27,206 nt of DNA from RZZS01 sp964498755 (lineage in GTDB: Bacteria; Pseudomonadota; Alphaproteobacteria; Micavibrionales; Micavibrionaceae): assembly GCA_964498755.1 (NCBI GenBank), contig CAZCIB010000030.1, forward strand, positions 1-27,206, read 5' to 3'. The position numbers and the translations under genes are program-made. Of this stretch, positions 1 to 7,383 are shown one piece after another (within the stretch, counting starts at the first letter, position 1; each line of letters starts with the position of its first letter). Under the pieces are notes generated by a model. The model saw nothing but the letters and a program-made list of their open reading frames with translations. It did not search any database and was not told where the DNA came from.

Positions 1-82
1 ATCCCCAGGAAATCGTTGATATGCGGCGCTTTGTGAAAGGGAGTCGGGTACTGTGCTTTAGGTGGATTTTTAGGATCATTTA

Positions 83-110
83 TTGTGCTTAATGCAATTT
101 TCGCTATAAA
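83..110 (+). promoter_or_regulatory. Candidate sigma-70 promoter upstream of the ArsR-family gene
   Basis: TTGTGC at 83-88 and TATAAA at 105-110 are separated by 16 bases in an AT-rich stretch. The predicted start near 117 leaves a leader of about 100 nt before the regulator gene, in which I see no convincing short ORF. The -10 match is good and the -35 match is partial, so this is a weak prediction. The rest of 1-219 shows no convincing gene end on either strand. Confidence 0.3.
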
Positions 111-142
111 ATTACAAGAGGGGTGAGTTATTAAAAACGTCA

Positions 143-164
143 ATGGAACCTGATTGCATTCCAT
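143..164. repeat. Inverted repeat, possible operator of the ArsR-family gene
   Basis: Perfect 6-bp arms ATGGAA and TTCCAT are separated by 10 bases, about 60 bp before the regulator start codon and just downstream of the candidate promoter. ArsR-type repressors usually bind inverted repeats in their own promoter, so autoregulation here is plausible. The repeat does not match the published ATTC-N8-GAAT arrangement of SqrR sites. A second short repeat, CATAT-TAG-ATATG at 210-222, overlaps the start codon. Confidence 0.3.
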
Positions 165-219
165 AGATTGTCCTGTAATTGCGTAAAGCTTCAATTTTTA
201 ACAAGCAGGCATATTAGAT

Positions 220-537
220 ATGAATATAAATGAGATAGAAAAGAATATTGATGTCGCTGTCTCACTGCTGAAAGCGTTGTCGAACGAGCGGCGCCTGATG
301 ATTATGTGCGCGCTCTACAAGAGCGAAAAAAGCGTGGGCGAGCTCGAGCATATCGTGGGGCTGAGTCAGTCGGCGCTCTCGCAACATCTGGCGCGGCTGC
401 GGCGCGATCGCCTCGTTACGACCAGAAGAGACGCGCAGGTGATCTATTATTCCATGAGCGATCAGGCCACGCATGCGATATTAAAATGTCTTTACGATAT
501 TTATTGTCCTGAAGGGACCAAAAACCACACGACCTAA
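220..537 (+). CDS. ArsR-family repressor, BigR/SqrR-like (persulfide-sensor type)
   Basis: This 105-aa protein is a complete ArsR/SmtB winged-helix repressor: a helical start (KALSNERRLMIM), a recognition helix around residues 47-61 (GLSQSALSQHLARLR) and a beta-wing with TRR and IYY (68-77). It lacks the ELxxCxxC metal site of ArsR/CadC. It does have Cys30 in helix 2 and Cys96 in the last helix (LYDIYC). Their spacing of 66 residues equals that of the Cys41/Cys107 pair in SqrR and the Cys42/Cys108 pair in BigR, which form a polysulfide bridge and release DNA. I infer a sulfide or persulfide-responsive repressor. There is a third cysteine at 90. No sulfide oxidation gene lies nearby, so the target is unknown. 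The stop codon overlaps the end of the convergent glycosyltransferase gene by 4 bp. Confidence 0.85.
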   Translation: MNINEIEKNIDVAVSLLKALSNERRLMIMCALYKSEKSVGELEHIVGLSQSALSQHLARLRRDRLVTTRRDAQVIYYSMSDQATHAILKCLYDIYCPEGTKNHTT

Positions 538-1565
538 AACGTCCGGCGCATCTCTCTGGCAACGTTAAAGACGTCCTCAACCTGAACATGCGCGATTTCA
601 TCCTTGCGCAAGATCCTGACGTTCGCTCCTTTGGGCGCATGCTTGACCGGGCTCGTGTATCCGGAAAACAGAGCAATTGTCGGACATCCCGTCGCGGCGA
701 TTATATGCGTCGGGCCCGTATCATTACCGACGGCCAGCGCCGCCCCGCGGGCAAGCCCCGCAATGTCATACAGATCGGTCTTGCCCGTTAAATCAACGCA
801 GTGCGAAAAAAGATCATGGACTCTTTTCGTCACGCTTTTTTCAGCATGCGTTCCCAGGATAACCGGCGTCATGCCCTGCTCATGCAGCATCATGGCAAGA
901 GTGGCGAAATGCGCCGCCGGCCAGCGCTTTTCCGGATGCGCAGGCGAACTGCCGACAACCATAAGCGCGTAGGAAGCGGAAAGCTTATATTTTTGTATGT
1001 CAGAACGCATCCATGACAAATCATCGATCTCGACGTTTTCGATCCCGGCAAGAGCAAGCGTCTGTCTGTGTCCGTCGAAAGCGTGGCCTGCTGAGCGATC
1101 CGGCGATGCGTTTCTATGAGAGGCGCCTTTGGCGACGCCAACCCATTCAGGCCGCCCTTTAAGGGGGAATAGCCGGAAGTAAAAAGATGTGCGGTCATTA
1201 TTCTGGAGATCGTAGACCCGGTCGAAATTGCCATTTACCAGATTCTTACGTAGTCGCAGAACACTGGAAAACTGGTAAATCCTGGGACGTTCGTCAACCC
1301 AGACGCGGTCAAAATAACCGCAATCCTCGGCAAGCTTTTTAAACGGCGCCGCCGTCAGGAGCGTAATTTCAGCATCGGGGTGATGCCGCCTGATTGCCTT
1401 CATTGGCCCCAAGGCCTGAATAAAATCTCCTAGCGCGCTTAGTTTGATGACAAGTATTCGTTTTTTCTTTTTGGTATTTTGCGTCAACTTGCACCTGCTA
1501 AACAACCTTTGAAATAAAACAGGCTCTCCGTTATCCGGTAGCCTTTCCCGGTTGAAACGCGTCAT
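534..1565 (-). CDS. Glycosyltransferase family 9 (heptosyltransferase-like)
   Basis: The product (343 aa from the first ATG) looks like an ADP-heptose:LPS heptosyltransferase-type GT9 enzyme, which adds sugars to the lipopolysaccharide core at the inner face of the inner membrane. The N-terminal Rossmann fold begins at residue 36 (RILVIKLSALGDFIQALGP), and the C-terminal nucleotide-sugar domain contains the family signature NDTGPTH at 281-287. The first 34 residues precede the conserved fold and overlap the upstream gene by 35 bp. A TTG codon about 26 codons into the frame, with AGGTG just before it, could be the true start. The upstream GT4 gene is in the same operon, so the two probably build the same glycan. 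The exact acceptor cannot be read from the sequence. Confidence 0.85.
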   Translation of the reverse strand: MTRFNRERLPDNGEPVLFQRLFSRCKLTQNTKKKKRILVIKLSALGDFIQALGPMKAIRRHHPDAEITLLTAAPFKKLAEDCGYFDRVWVDERPRIYQFSSVLRLRKNLVNGNFDRVYDLQNNDRTSFYFRLFPLKGRPEWVGVAKGASHRNASPDRSAGHAFDGHRQTLALAGIENVEIDDLSWMRSDIQKYKLSASYALMVVGSSPAHPEKRWPAAHFATLAMMLHEQGMTPVILGTHAEKSVTKRVHDLFSHCVDLTGKTDLYDIAGLARGAALAVGNDTGPTHIIAATGCPTIALFSGYTSPVKHAPKGANVRILRKDEIAHVQVEDVFNVAREMRRTF

Positions 1566-2730
1566 GGCCTGAATGTCTGTTCATGCTGGTGGCGCCTTGC
1601 AAAAGCTCGGCATAGACGTCCAGCGTCTTCTCTACCATCTGGTCCTTGGTAAAGTTCCGGGCGATATGCGCCATGGCCCTGGTCGCTAGTATCGCGCGCT
1701 GGGTCGGCTCGAGAGACAGGGCCTCATGAATCGACCGCGCGAGAGCGTCGGGATCGTCGGGCGGGATAAGCCAGCCCGTATCCCCGCGAATAATTGTTTC
1801 CCGCGCGCCGCCATGATCCGTAGCGATAACGGGCCGCCCCATGGCCTGCCCCTCAACCGGGACGCGGCCGAAGCCTTCAGGGTCCGTTGACGCCGAAACA
1901 ACGACGGTCGCCAGCATATAGGCCGCCGGCATGTCGCCGCAATTATCGACAATGCGCACGCGCCCGCCGAGATCCGCAGCGGTAATATTGTCTTCCAGTT
2001 CCTTTCGATAGTCCTTGCGGCCCTGATCCGAACCCAGAAAGAGGCAAAACACATCCTGGCGGTTTAGCTTGTGCATCGCCTCTATCAGGACATTCTGCCC
2101 CTTCCAGCGCGTGAGACGGCCTGGCAGCATGACAATGCTGGCGGATTCCGGAATCCGCCATTCGCCGGATAATTTGATCAGCCGTTCCGGCGTCACGCTG
2201 GTCGGGTGAAACTTTTCCAGCGCAATCCCGCGCGGAATTACCCTGATCCGATCATCGCCAAGACGATAGTTCATGCGCAGATAATCGGAAACGTAATTCG
2301 AAATCGCGATTACGCGCTCGCCTTTGGCAATCGACGAATTGTAAAAATGCTTGGACGCGCTTTTGAAGTTGTAAGGCGCATGGCAGGTCGTCATGAAACG
2401 CGCGGTCGTACCCTGACACGCCTTATATGCGCTCCACGCAGGCGCGCGGCTGCGCGCATGTACGATATTAACGCCATGCTCATGGATCAGGCGGCGCAGA
2501 CGCGTGACATTCTGAAGCATCACAACCGGATTTTTACTGTGTACCGGCAGGTTTATATGAATTGCCCCGGCGCGTTGCAATTCATGTATGCGCGCGCCAC
2601 CATTTGAAACGACAATCGATTTTGCCCCGGCCTGCACGATGGCCGCAGCGACGTCAATGCACCCCTGCTCGGCGCCGCCCTGGCCGAGTTCGGGAATCAC
2701 CTGCAATATAACGGGCTCACTCTGGATCAT
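1531..2730 (-). CDS. Glycosyltransferase family 4 (GT-B fold)
   Basis: This 399-aa protein has the GT4 pattern: an N-terminal glycine-rich acceptor loop (IPELGQGGAE at 12-21), a donor-domain start GRLTRWKGQ at 204-212, and the EX7E donor motif with Glu285 and Glu293 (PEGFGRVPVE). GT4 enzymes are retaining transferases that use nucleotide sugars to build LPS, capsule or glycolipids on the cytoplasmic face of the membrane. It overlaps the downstream GT9 gene by 35 bp at most, which points to co-expression. The start ATG has AGGA 9 bases upstream, and both lie in a short hairpin (2724-2740). The donor and acceptor sugars are unknown. Confidence 0.88.
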   Translation of the reverse strand: MIQSEPVILQVIPELGQGGAEQGCIDVAAAIVQAGAKSIVVSNGGARIHELQRAGAIHINLPVHSKNPVVMLQNVTRLRRLIHEHGVNIVHARSRAPAWSAYKACQGTTARFMTTCHAPYNFKSASKHFYNSSIAKGERVIAISNYVSDYLRMNYRLGDDRIRVIPRGIALEKFHPTSVTPERLIKLSGEWRIPESASIVMLPGRLTRWKGQNVLIEAMHKLNRQDVFCLFLGSDQGRKDYRKELEDNITAADLGGRVRIVDNCGDMPAAYMLATVVVSASTDPEGFGRVPVEGQAMGRPVIATDHGGARETIIRGDTGWLIPPDDPDALARSIHEALSLEPTQRAILATRAMAHIARNFTKDQMVEKTLDVYAELLQGATSMNRHSGHDAFQPGKATG

Positions 2731-2740
2731 TACGTGATCC
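2724..2740 (-). promoter_or_regulatory. Hairpin covering the start site of the GT4 gene
   Basis: On the minus strand GGATCA, a 5-base loop CGTAA and TGATCC form a perfect 6-bp stem. The left arm carries the Shine-Dalgarno bases (AGGA) and the right arm includes bases of the ATG. If it folds in the mRNA it would limit initiation. The stem is short and could be chance. Confidence 0.3.
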
Positions 2741-2787
2741 TACATAATCTGACGGGAATTTCGAGAAGAAAGAGGGAGGAATGCGCG

Positions 2788-3189
2788 CTATTTTCTTTTA
2801 TACTTGAATTCGCGCTCTTTGCGACCGACGCCCGAATAATCCGATTTTTTCGAACGCCCCATGGCCGACAAGCTGAAACCACGCTCGGCCGCAAACTTGA
2901 AAACAAAATAAAGCAGCCCAAATAAAAGCGCAGGCATCGCGGCGACATAAACCGCCGGCATCAGCAATACAGGCCGCACATATTCGCCCCACATATCGGC
3001 GCCAACCATATCAAGAGCCATATCATGATATTCTCTGGCATATGTCAGCCAGAGAAAACCAAGCTCGCTGAAATGCAAAGGCAACTCATCGCCGTTTTCA
3101 TATGCGTTGTAATAGTACCACGCGTCATGGCCCAGGGCCGCCAGCGCAAGCAACAAAAAGAGAAAAAACAGGATTTTAAAAACTATCAT
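2788..3189 (-). CDS. Small inner-membrane protein of unknown function
   Basis: I do not recognise this family. From the ATG at 3189 the product is 133 aa, with a strongly hydrophobic N-terminal segment at about residues 2-20 (MIVFKILFFLFLLLALA), an aromatic acidic middle part, a second hydrophobic segment at about 72-94 (RPVLLMPAVYVAAMPALLFGLLYF, read in parts) and a basic tail rich in Lys and Arg. That suggests two membrane helices with a cytoplasmic basic C-terminus. The frame stays open upstream to a TTG at 3252, but the ATG gives a clean membrane-anchor start. It lies 57 bp upstream of the GT4 gene on the same strand and may belong to the same glycan operon. Confidence 0.65.
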   Translation of the reverse strand: MIVFKILFFLFLLLALAALGHDAWYYYNAYENGDELPLHFSELGFLWLTYAREYHDMALDMVGADMWGEYVRPVLLMPAVYVAAMPALLFGLLYFVFKFAAERGFSLSAMGRSKKSDYSGVGRKEREFKYKRK

Positions 3190-3322
3190 AGCCGGATACC
3201 GCCTGTACGAGGGACGACTTGCTGCTACTATAGTATCAGCATCATTTGTCAAAGCAACTCAATTACTACGCGGACGCTTGCACTTTTCGCGCGCGAAATG
3301 TAATGTCCCGTGAACAAACGAC

Positions 3323-3410
3323 GGAGACGTGGCCGAGCGGTCTAAGGCGCACGATTGGAAATCGTGTTGGGCGCAAGCCCTCGAGGGTTCGAATCCCTCC
3401 GTCTCCGCCA
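3323..3410 (+). tRNA. tRNA-Ser (anticodon GGA)
   Basis: An 88-nt cloverleaf including the encoded CCA end (3408-3410). The acceptor arms GGAGACG and CGTCTCC pair fully. The anticodon stem CACGA/TCGTG encloses the loop TTGGAAA with GGA at 3357-3359, reading UCC and UCU. A long variable arm (GGGC-GCAA-GCCC), typical of serine tRNAs, and a T-arm with GGTTCGAATCC are present. It stands alone between a minus-strand membrane protein gene and rpoN. No attachment-site duplication or integrase is visible next to it. Confidence 0.97.
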
Positions 3411-3611
3411 GCCGCTTTAGCTTGCGCTTCGGCGAGGCCAGCCGAGCCGAATGATAGAGAAGTGAGGCGTATCGCCCTCGTCCGATAGCGAGCAAACACG
3501 TTTAAAAGCCCGTAAAATCGATTTTTCCTGGAACTCCGGCCCTGTTATTTGTATCGTGCGCACAGCTTAACGCCGCTTCTCGAAATGAAAACCTTCTGCT
3601 AAACTTCTGAC

Positions 3612-5090
3612 ATGAGCGAGATGTCGCAGCGGCTTGATCTCCGCGCCTCCCAGAACCTTGTCATGACCCCGCAGCTGCAACAGGCGATCAAGCTGTTGCA
3701 GCTGAACAATCTTGAGCTTGGCGACTATATTGAGGAGGAACTCGCAAAAAACCCGCTGCTCGAAAAAGACGAGAGCGGCGGCGCGAGCCCTGATAATCCC
3801 GATACTATTGAAAGCGAGCCTGAACAGCCTGCGCCGCCGGACAGTGACGCCATGCAAACGGAATTCGACGACGCCTGGACTGGCGGCGAAGCCGCGGAGT
3901 CCGACTTTGACGCGGGCGCCGTTCAGTACGGCGCGGGTGGCAATACGTCTTTTGAGGAGACGGACTCGGCCTTTGACAGCATGGCCACGCGCGAAAAGAC
4001 TTTGCGCGAGCATCTGCTTGATCAGCTCCACATCGAATTCGAGGACGGGCGCGACCGTATGCTGGGCACGCTCCTCATCGATATGCTCGACGAGTCCGGG
4101 TACTTGCGCGAACGCGTCGACGTGCTGCAGGAACGCCTCGCCTGCTCAGAAGAGCGGCTGCAGAAATTGCTGACGACGTTAAAAGGCTTCGACCCGACCG
4201 GCGTTTTCGCCTCGTCCCTTGAAGAATGCCTTAGCCTGCAACTCGCCGAACAGGACCGCCTCGACGCGCCGATGCGGGCCTTGCTGGATAATCTTTCGCT
4301 TCTGGCCGATCACGACGTGAAAAAACTCGGCCAGATCTGCGGCGTGAATGAAACCTATCTTGCCGACATGATCGCGGAAATCCGCGCGCTCAACCCGCGC
4401 CCGACTTCCGAATTCGATCACTTCGTCGTTCAGACCGTCGTGCCGGACGTGCTTATGAAAGCCCTGCCCAAACATATGGGCGGCGGATGGCGCGTGGAAC
4501 TCAATAACGAGACCCTGCCGCGCGTTCTGGTCAACAACCGCTATTACGCGGAAATTTCCGGCGCAGCGAAAGATAAAAAAGACAAGACCTATATCGAAAG
4601 CCAGATGTCTTCGGCGAACTGGCTGGTGCGCGCGCTTGACCAGCGCGCCCAGACCATTTTGAAGGTCGCCGGCGAAATCATCGAGGAGCAGAACGGGTTT
4701 TTTCTCTACGGCATTGAATTCCTGCGCCCTATGACCCTGCGCGACATCGCGGAGAGGGTAGATATGCACGAAAGCACGGTCAGCCGCGTCACCAACAACA
4801 AATATATCGGCACCCCGCGCGGGCTGTTCGAGCTAAAATATTTCTTTACCTCGTCCATCGGCGGCGGCGATGGCGGCGCGAGCCATTCCTCAGAATCCGT
4901 CAAGGCGCGGATCAAGACGCTGATCGACGCGGAAGATCCAAAAAAAATCCTCTCCGACGATACGCTTGCCGAAATTCTCCAGAAAGAAGGCATGGATATC
5001 GCCCGCCGCACGGTCGCGAAATACCGCGAAGCGCTGCATATCCCCTCATCTGTCCGGAGACGGAAGCTCAAACGTTCCGGCGGCGGCTGA
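3612..5090 (+). CDS. rpoN: RNA polymerase sigma-54 factor
   Basis: This 492-aa protein has the full sigma-54 layout. Region I is the glutamine- and leucine-rich activator-interacting segment (QNLVMTPQLQQAIKLLQLNN at about 14-33). An acidic, variable region II follows, rich in Asp, Glu and Pro (about 50-110). Then come the core-binding domain, a helix-turn-helix at about 376-398 (DIAERVDMHESTVSRVT), and the RpoN box ARRTVAKYRE at 464-473 that contacts the -24 element. The protein directs RNA polymerase to -24/-12 promoters that need an AAA+ activator, typically for nitrogen metabolism, motility or envelope functions. hpf and ptsN follow, the usual proteobacterial rpoN neighbourhood. There is no strong ribosome site before the ATG at 3612; an ATG three codons later is an alternative start. 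Confidence 0.98.
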   Translation: MSEMSQRLDLRASQNLVMTPQLQQAIKLLQLNNLELGDYIEEELAKNPLLEKDESGGASPDNPDTIESEPEQPAPPDSDAMQTEFDDAWTGGEAAESDFDAGAVQYGAGGNTSFEETDSAFDSMATREKTLREHLLDQLHIEFEDGRDRMLGTLLIDMLDESGYLRERVDVLQERLACSEERLQKLLTTLKGFDPTGVFASSLEECLSLQLAEQDRLDAPMRALLDNLSLLADHDVKKLGQICGVNETYLADMIAEIRALNPRPTSEFDHFVVQTVVPDVLMKALPKHMGGGWRVELNNETLPRVLVNNRYYAEISGAAKDKKDKTYIESQMSSANWLVRALDQRAQTILKVAGEIIEEQNGFFLYGIEFLRPMTLRDIAERVDMHESTVSRVTNNKYIGTPRGLFELKYFFTSSIGGGDGGASHSSESVKARIKTLIDAEDPKKILSDDTLAEILQKEGMDIARRTVAKYREALHIPSSVRRRKLKRSGGG

Positions 5091-5231
5091 GCGCATGATT
5101 TCCTGATGACGCGTGTCAGCGGCAATAGCTGCGGCTAGGCGCTGCTGACAAACAAGTGATGGCCTGGCCGCACCCGGCGGCGGGCCTTCTTCAATTTCAC
5201 TCCAACTAGGCAGTAAATTTCTATTATTCAT
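5046..5231 (-). CDS. Small unrecognised protein antisense to the rpoN 3' end
   Basis: This 61-aa frame was kept because its ATG is preceded by a near-perfect Shine-Dalgarno sequence, GGGAGGAAATT then ATG, in otherwise AT-rich DNA. The product begins MNNRNLLPSWSEIEEG and has an alanine-rich middle. It has no signal peptide, membrane helix or motif I can name. It occupies most of the rpoN-hpf gap and overlaps the last 45 bp of rpoN on the opposite strand. Upstream, in its promoter region, lies an 18-bp near-palindrome (5271-5288). It may be a real small gene; homologues with the same frame would settle it. Confidence 0.5.
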   Translation of the reverse strand: MNNRNLLPSWSEIEEGPPPGAARPSLVCQQRLAAAIAADTRHQEIMRSAAAGTFELPSPDR

Positions 5232-5270
5232 AATTTCCTCCCGCATATAATTTTTATAACTTATCGCAAA

Positions 5271-5288
5271 TTGCTCTCATGAGCGCAA
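5271..5288. repeat. Near-palindrome between hpf and the small antisense gene
   Basis: TTGCTCTCATGAGCGCAA is symmetric at 16 of 18 positions around TCATGA. It lies in the divergent control region, 40 bp upstream of the small minus-strand gene and about 90 bp upstream of hpf. Such symmetry suits a dimeric regulator, but no known operator was recognised. Confidence 0.35.
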
Positions 5289-5380
5289 GCCAAATCGAAC
5301 TTTTACGCTTCCCACTTGCCTCTCCCGCCGGAACGCGTTAAAACCTCACAGGTTATTCAACGAAGGAAGTGGAAAGTACA

Positions 5381-5986
5381 ATGCAACTGACCGTACAGGG
5401 AAAACAGATGGATGTCGGGGATGCGCTCCGCACCTATGTTTCAGACAAGCTTGAAGACATCAAGAACAAGTATTTCAACCGCGCGATAGACGCGACCGTC
5501 GTCTTTTCGCGCGAAGGCCACGGGCATGGCGTGTTCAAGTGCCAGATATCGCTGCGCGTCGGCAAAAACATCATGGTTGTTGCGGATCACACCGCCGGCG
5601 ATGCGCACGGCGCGTTTGACGTGGCCGCCGAAAAAATTGCCAAGCAGCTCCGCCGTTACAAGCGCCGCCTGCGCGATCATCACGAGCGCGAAAATCATGA
5701 CCCCGAAGTGGAAATCCTGAAGGCGCGCGACTACGTTCTCGCCACGGAGCCAGAGCCGCAGGATGACGAAGACGATGACGGCGTGCCGCACGGCGACGAC
5801 CCGGTTATCATCGCGGAAATGGTCACGCAAATTGAAACGCTGTCCGTTTCTGACGCGGTGATGCGCATGGATCTGGCGGGCCATAACGCCATGCTGTTCC
5901 GTAATGCCAAGCATAACGGTCTGAATCTGGTTTACCGGCGCAGTGACGGCAATGTCGGCTGGGTTGATCTCGCGGAAACAGGCTGA
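5381..5986 (+). CDS. hpf: Ribosome hibernation promoting factor, long form
   Basis: The product (201 aa from ATG 5381) has the N-terminal HPF/RaiA ribosome-binding domain (about 1-105, MQLTVQGKQMDVGDALRTYV), an acidic linker (about 108-140, with EDDDG) and the C-terminal dimerisation domain (about 141-195, ending in NVGWVDLAE). Long HPF binds the 30S decoding centre and pairs ribosomes into inactive 100S dimers in stationary phase. A GTG four codons upstream is in frame, but GTGGAAAG is well placed as ribosome site for the ATG. The position between rpoN and ptsN is the classic arrangement, and HPF and EIIA-Ntr often share sigma-54 or stress control. Confidence 0.95.
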   Translation: MQLTVQGKQMDVGDALRTYVSDKLEDIKNKYFNRAIDATVVFSREGHGHGVFKCQISLRVGKNIMVVADHTAGDAHGAFDVAAEKIAKQLRRYKRRLRDHHERENHDPEVEILKARDYVLATEPEPQDDEDDDGVPHGDDPVIIAEMVTQIETLSVSDAVMRMDLAGHNAMLFRNAKHNGLNLVYRRSDGNVGWVDLAETG

Positions 5987-6012
5987 TTGCCTGAGCTTGC
6001 GAACCCGAACAT

Positions 6013-6028
6013 CTATCCTTTCGGATAG
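6013..6028 (+). repeat. Short hairpin after hpf
   Basis: CTATCC, loop TTTC, GGATAG: a perfect 6-bp stem 26 bases after the hpf stop. No T tract follows, so a Rho-independent terminator is not supported. It could protect the 3' end of the message or be chance. Confidence 0.35.
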
Positions 6029-6049
6029 GAAGTTACAAAAAAAGTATGG

Positions 6050-6073
6050 ATTAATTGACCCGGATCAATTAAT
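6050..6073 (+). repeat. AT-rich inverted repeat upstream of ptsN
   Basis: Perfect 9-bp arms ATTAATTGA and TCAATTAAT are separated by CCCGGA, 37 bp before the ptsN ATG. The symmetry suits either an operator or a leader hairpin controlling ptsN. I recognise no specific regulator site in it. Confidence 0.45.
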
Positions 6074-6110
6074 AATACTCAAAAGAACCTATGTGTGTGG
6101 ACTTTAAGAT

Positions 6111-6569
6111 ATGCGTTTTTCCGACATTTTGAATGCCGTATATCTCGACATCAGGGCTGATAGCAAAAGGCAGTTGCTGAAACACCTGACCTATAAGGCT
6201 GCTACGGCGCTGAGCATAGAGCCCGACGCTCTCTTTACGCAACTCATGGACGTTGAGAAAACCGTGACGAGCGGTATTGGCGAAGGCCTTGCAATCCCGC
6301 ACGTCAAGGCTGCGGACATTTCCTCGCCGTACGGCCTGTTTGCAAGAACAGCCGCCCCCGTGGAATTTGACGCTGTGGACGACCGTCCGGTAGACCTCGT
6401 TTATATGCTGATATCGCCAAACGACAGCAGTCCGGACTACTTGCGACATCTTGCAAAGGTATCACGCCTGCTAAGAGACCGGTCCCTTTGCGAAAAATTG
6501 CGGGGCGCGGATAACGACAACGTCGTCCGCAGTCTGATTTCGGAAAAAAGCGCGACTGTCGCGGCCTGA
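6111..6569 (+). CDS. ptsN: Nitrogen PTS EIIA component
   Basis: This 152-aa protein is an EIIA-Ntr of the mannitol/fructose EIIA superfamily. It carries the phosphorylation site GEGLAIPHVKA with His64, the residue that accepts phosphate from NPr. In the nitrogen PTS the protein is not a sugar transporter part; it regulates potassium uptake, stringent response enzymes and carbon storage according to its phosphorylation. It follows hpf, as usual, with a 124-bp gap containing two inverted repeats. It has no strong ribosome site (TTTAAGAT before ATG). Its stop is only 7 bp from the end of the convergent DUF1150 gene. Confidence 0.93.
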   Translation: MRFSDILNAVYLDIRADSKRQLLKHLTYKAATALSIEPDALFTQLMDVEKTVTSGIGEGLAIPHVKAADISSPYGLFARTAAPVEFDAVDDRPVDLVYMLISPNDSSPDYLRHLAKVSRLLRDRSLCEKLRGADNDNVVRSLISEKSATVAA

Positions 6570-6576
6570 AAAAGCC

Positions 6577-6807
6577 TTAGTGAACCGTCATCGGAAACAG
6601 CGCCTTGCTGCGCGCGTGCGCCACGGCGACGGCCCGGTCTTCCGTCATTTCCAGACAGGTCCCGTCAGCGGCGAATATCCCCCAGGCTTCACCCGCCTGG
6701 GATTCGATCGGTCGCATGTAAGCAAGCTGCTGGATGCCGAATTTTTTGAAGTCCTGCGGTGACAGGTTCACAAGGAATTCTTTAGGTGTCTGATCTATCT
6801 GTGCCAT
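6577..6807 (-). CDS. DUF1150 family protein
   Basis: From ATG 6807 the product is 76 aa and matches the DUF1150 pattern: LAYMRPI, GIFAADGTCL and a C-terminus with ALFPMTVH. The start was chosen because AATGAGGCTC precedes it; the frame continues upstream but without a ribosome site. DUF1150 genes commonly sit directly after small heat-shock protein genes in alphaproteobacteria, as here (90 bp after hsp20). Their role is unknown, and co-regulation with heat shock is inferred from this position. Confidence 0.85.
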   Translation of the reverse strand: MAQIDQTPKEFLVNLSPQDFKKFGIQQLAYMRPIESQAGEAWGIFAADGTCLEMTEDRAVAVAHARSKALFPMTVH

Positions 6808-6897
6808 GATGAGCCTCATTATAGCAAATAACCTCCGGCGTGACCACCCGGAATCTTCACCAAACGCTGTAATTATATTGCGTTTTTGAACCAACGG

Positions 6898-7383
6898 CTA
6901 ACTGCCTTCGTTTGTTCCTTCGATATCAATGGCTTCCGGTTCGCCCGCGCCATTGCTTTTATGCGCCGGCGCCGAGATTTCGATCTTCTGCGCCCGAGAT
7001 TCCGGCTCAACGCGGTGCATATCAATATGCAACAGGCCATTATCCAGCGTCGCGCCATCTATAATAATCCCGTCAGCCAGCACGTATGAACGCTGGAACT
7101 GGCGCGCGGCGATGCCGCGATGAAGATAAATCCGCTCTTCGTCGTCCTGCTGGCGTCCGCGAATGGTGAGCTGGTTGTTCTCAAGCTCGATCTCGAGATC
7201 CTTCATGGTAAAACCGGCGACCGCGAGCGTAATCCGCAGGCCGTTTTCGCCAATCTGTTCGATGTTATAGGGCGGATAACCGTCGGCTGTGGCCTTGCGC
7301 ATCCGGTCAAAGGTTTTTTCAAACTGGTCGAAACCGAGAAATAACGGACTGTCAAAGACGGACAGGCGCGTCGTCGTGTTCAT
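6898..7383 (-). CDS. Small heat-shock protein, Hsp20/IbpA family
   Basis: This 161-aa protein has a short N-terminal arm (RLSVFDSPLFLGFDQFEKTFDRM), a central alpha-crystallin domain at about 40-130 (YNIEQIGENGLRITLAVAGF at its start, FQRSYVLADGI in the middle) and an acidic tail. It holds unfolding proteins in soluble oligomers during heat stress for later refolding by DnaK and ClpB. Start ATG 7383 is fixed by AGGAGG 5 bases upstream. The leader folds like a ROSE thermometer (7384-7440), and a promoter at 7446-7476 has both sigma-70 and sigma-32 -35 features. DUF1150 follows. Confidence 0.93.
   Translation of the reverse strand: MNTTTRLSVFDSPLFLGFDQFEKTFDRMRKATADGYPPYNIEQIGENGLRITLAVAGFTMKDLEIELENNQLTIRGRQQDDEERIYLHRGIAARQFQRSYVLADGIIIDGATLDNGLLHIDMHRVEPESRAQKIEISAPAHKSNGAGEPEAIDIEGTNEGS

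Noticed and set aside
1..92. Possible gene end or start at the left edge
   Set aside because: A plus frame ending at 92 and a minus frame starting at 78 are both open to the edge, but neither has a recognisable peptide or ribosome site.
3247..3252. TTG start giving a longer form of the small membrane protein
   Set aside because: No ribosome site, and the ATG at 3189 starts exactly at the membrane anchor.
3411..3480. tRNA-flanking GC-rich repeats as an integration site
   Set aside because: No duplicate of the tRNA end, no integrase and no foreign genes follow; rpoN lies directly downstream.
4179..4769. Long minus-strand frame inside rpoN
   Set aside because: Antisense shadow of a strongly conserved gene; no start signal, and the peptide has no family likeness.
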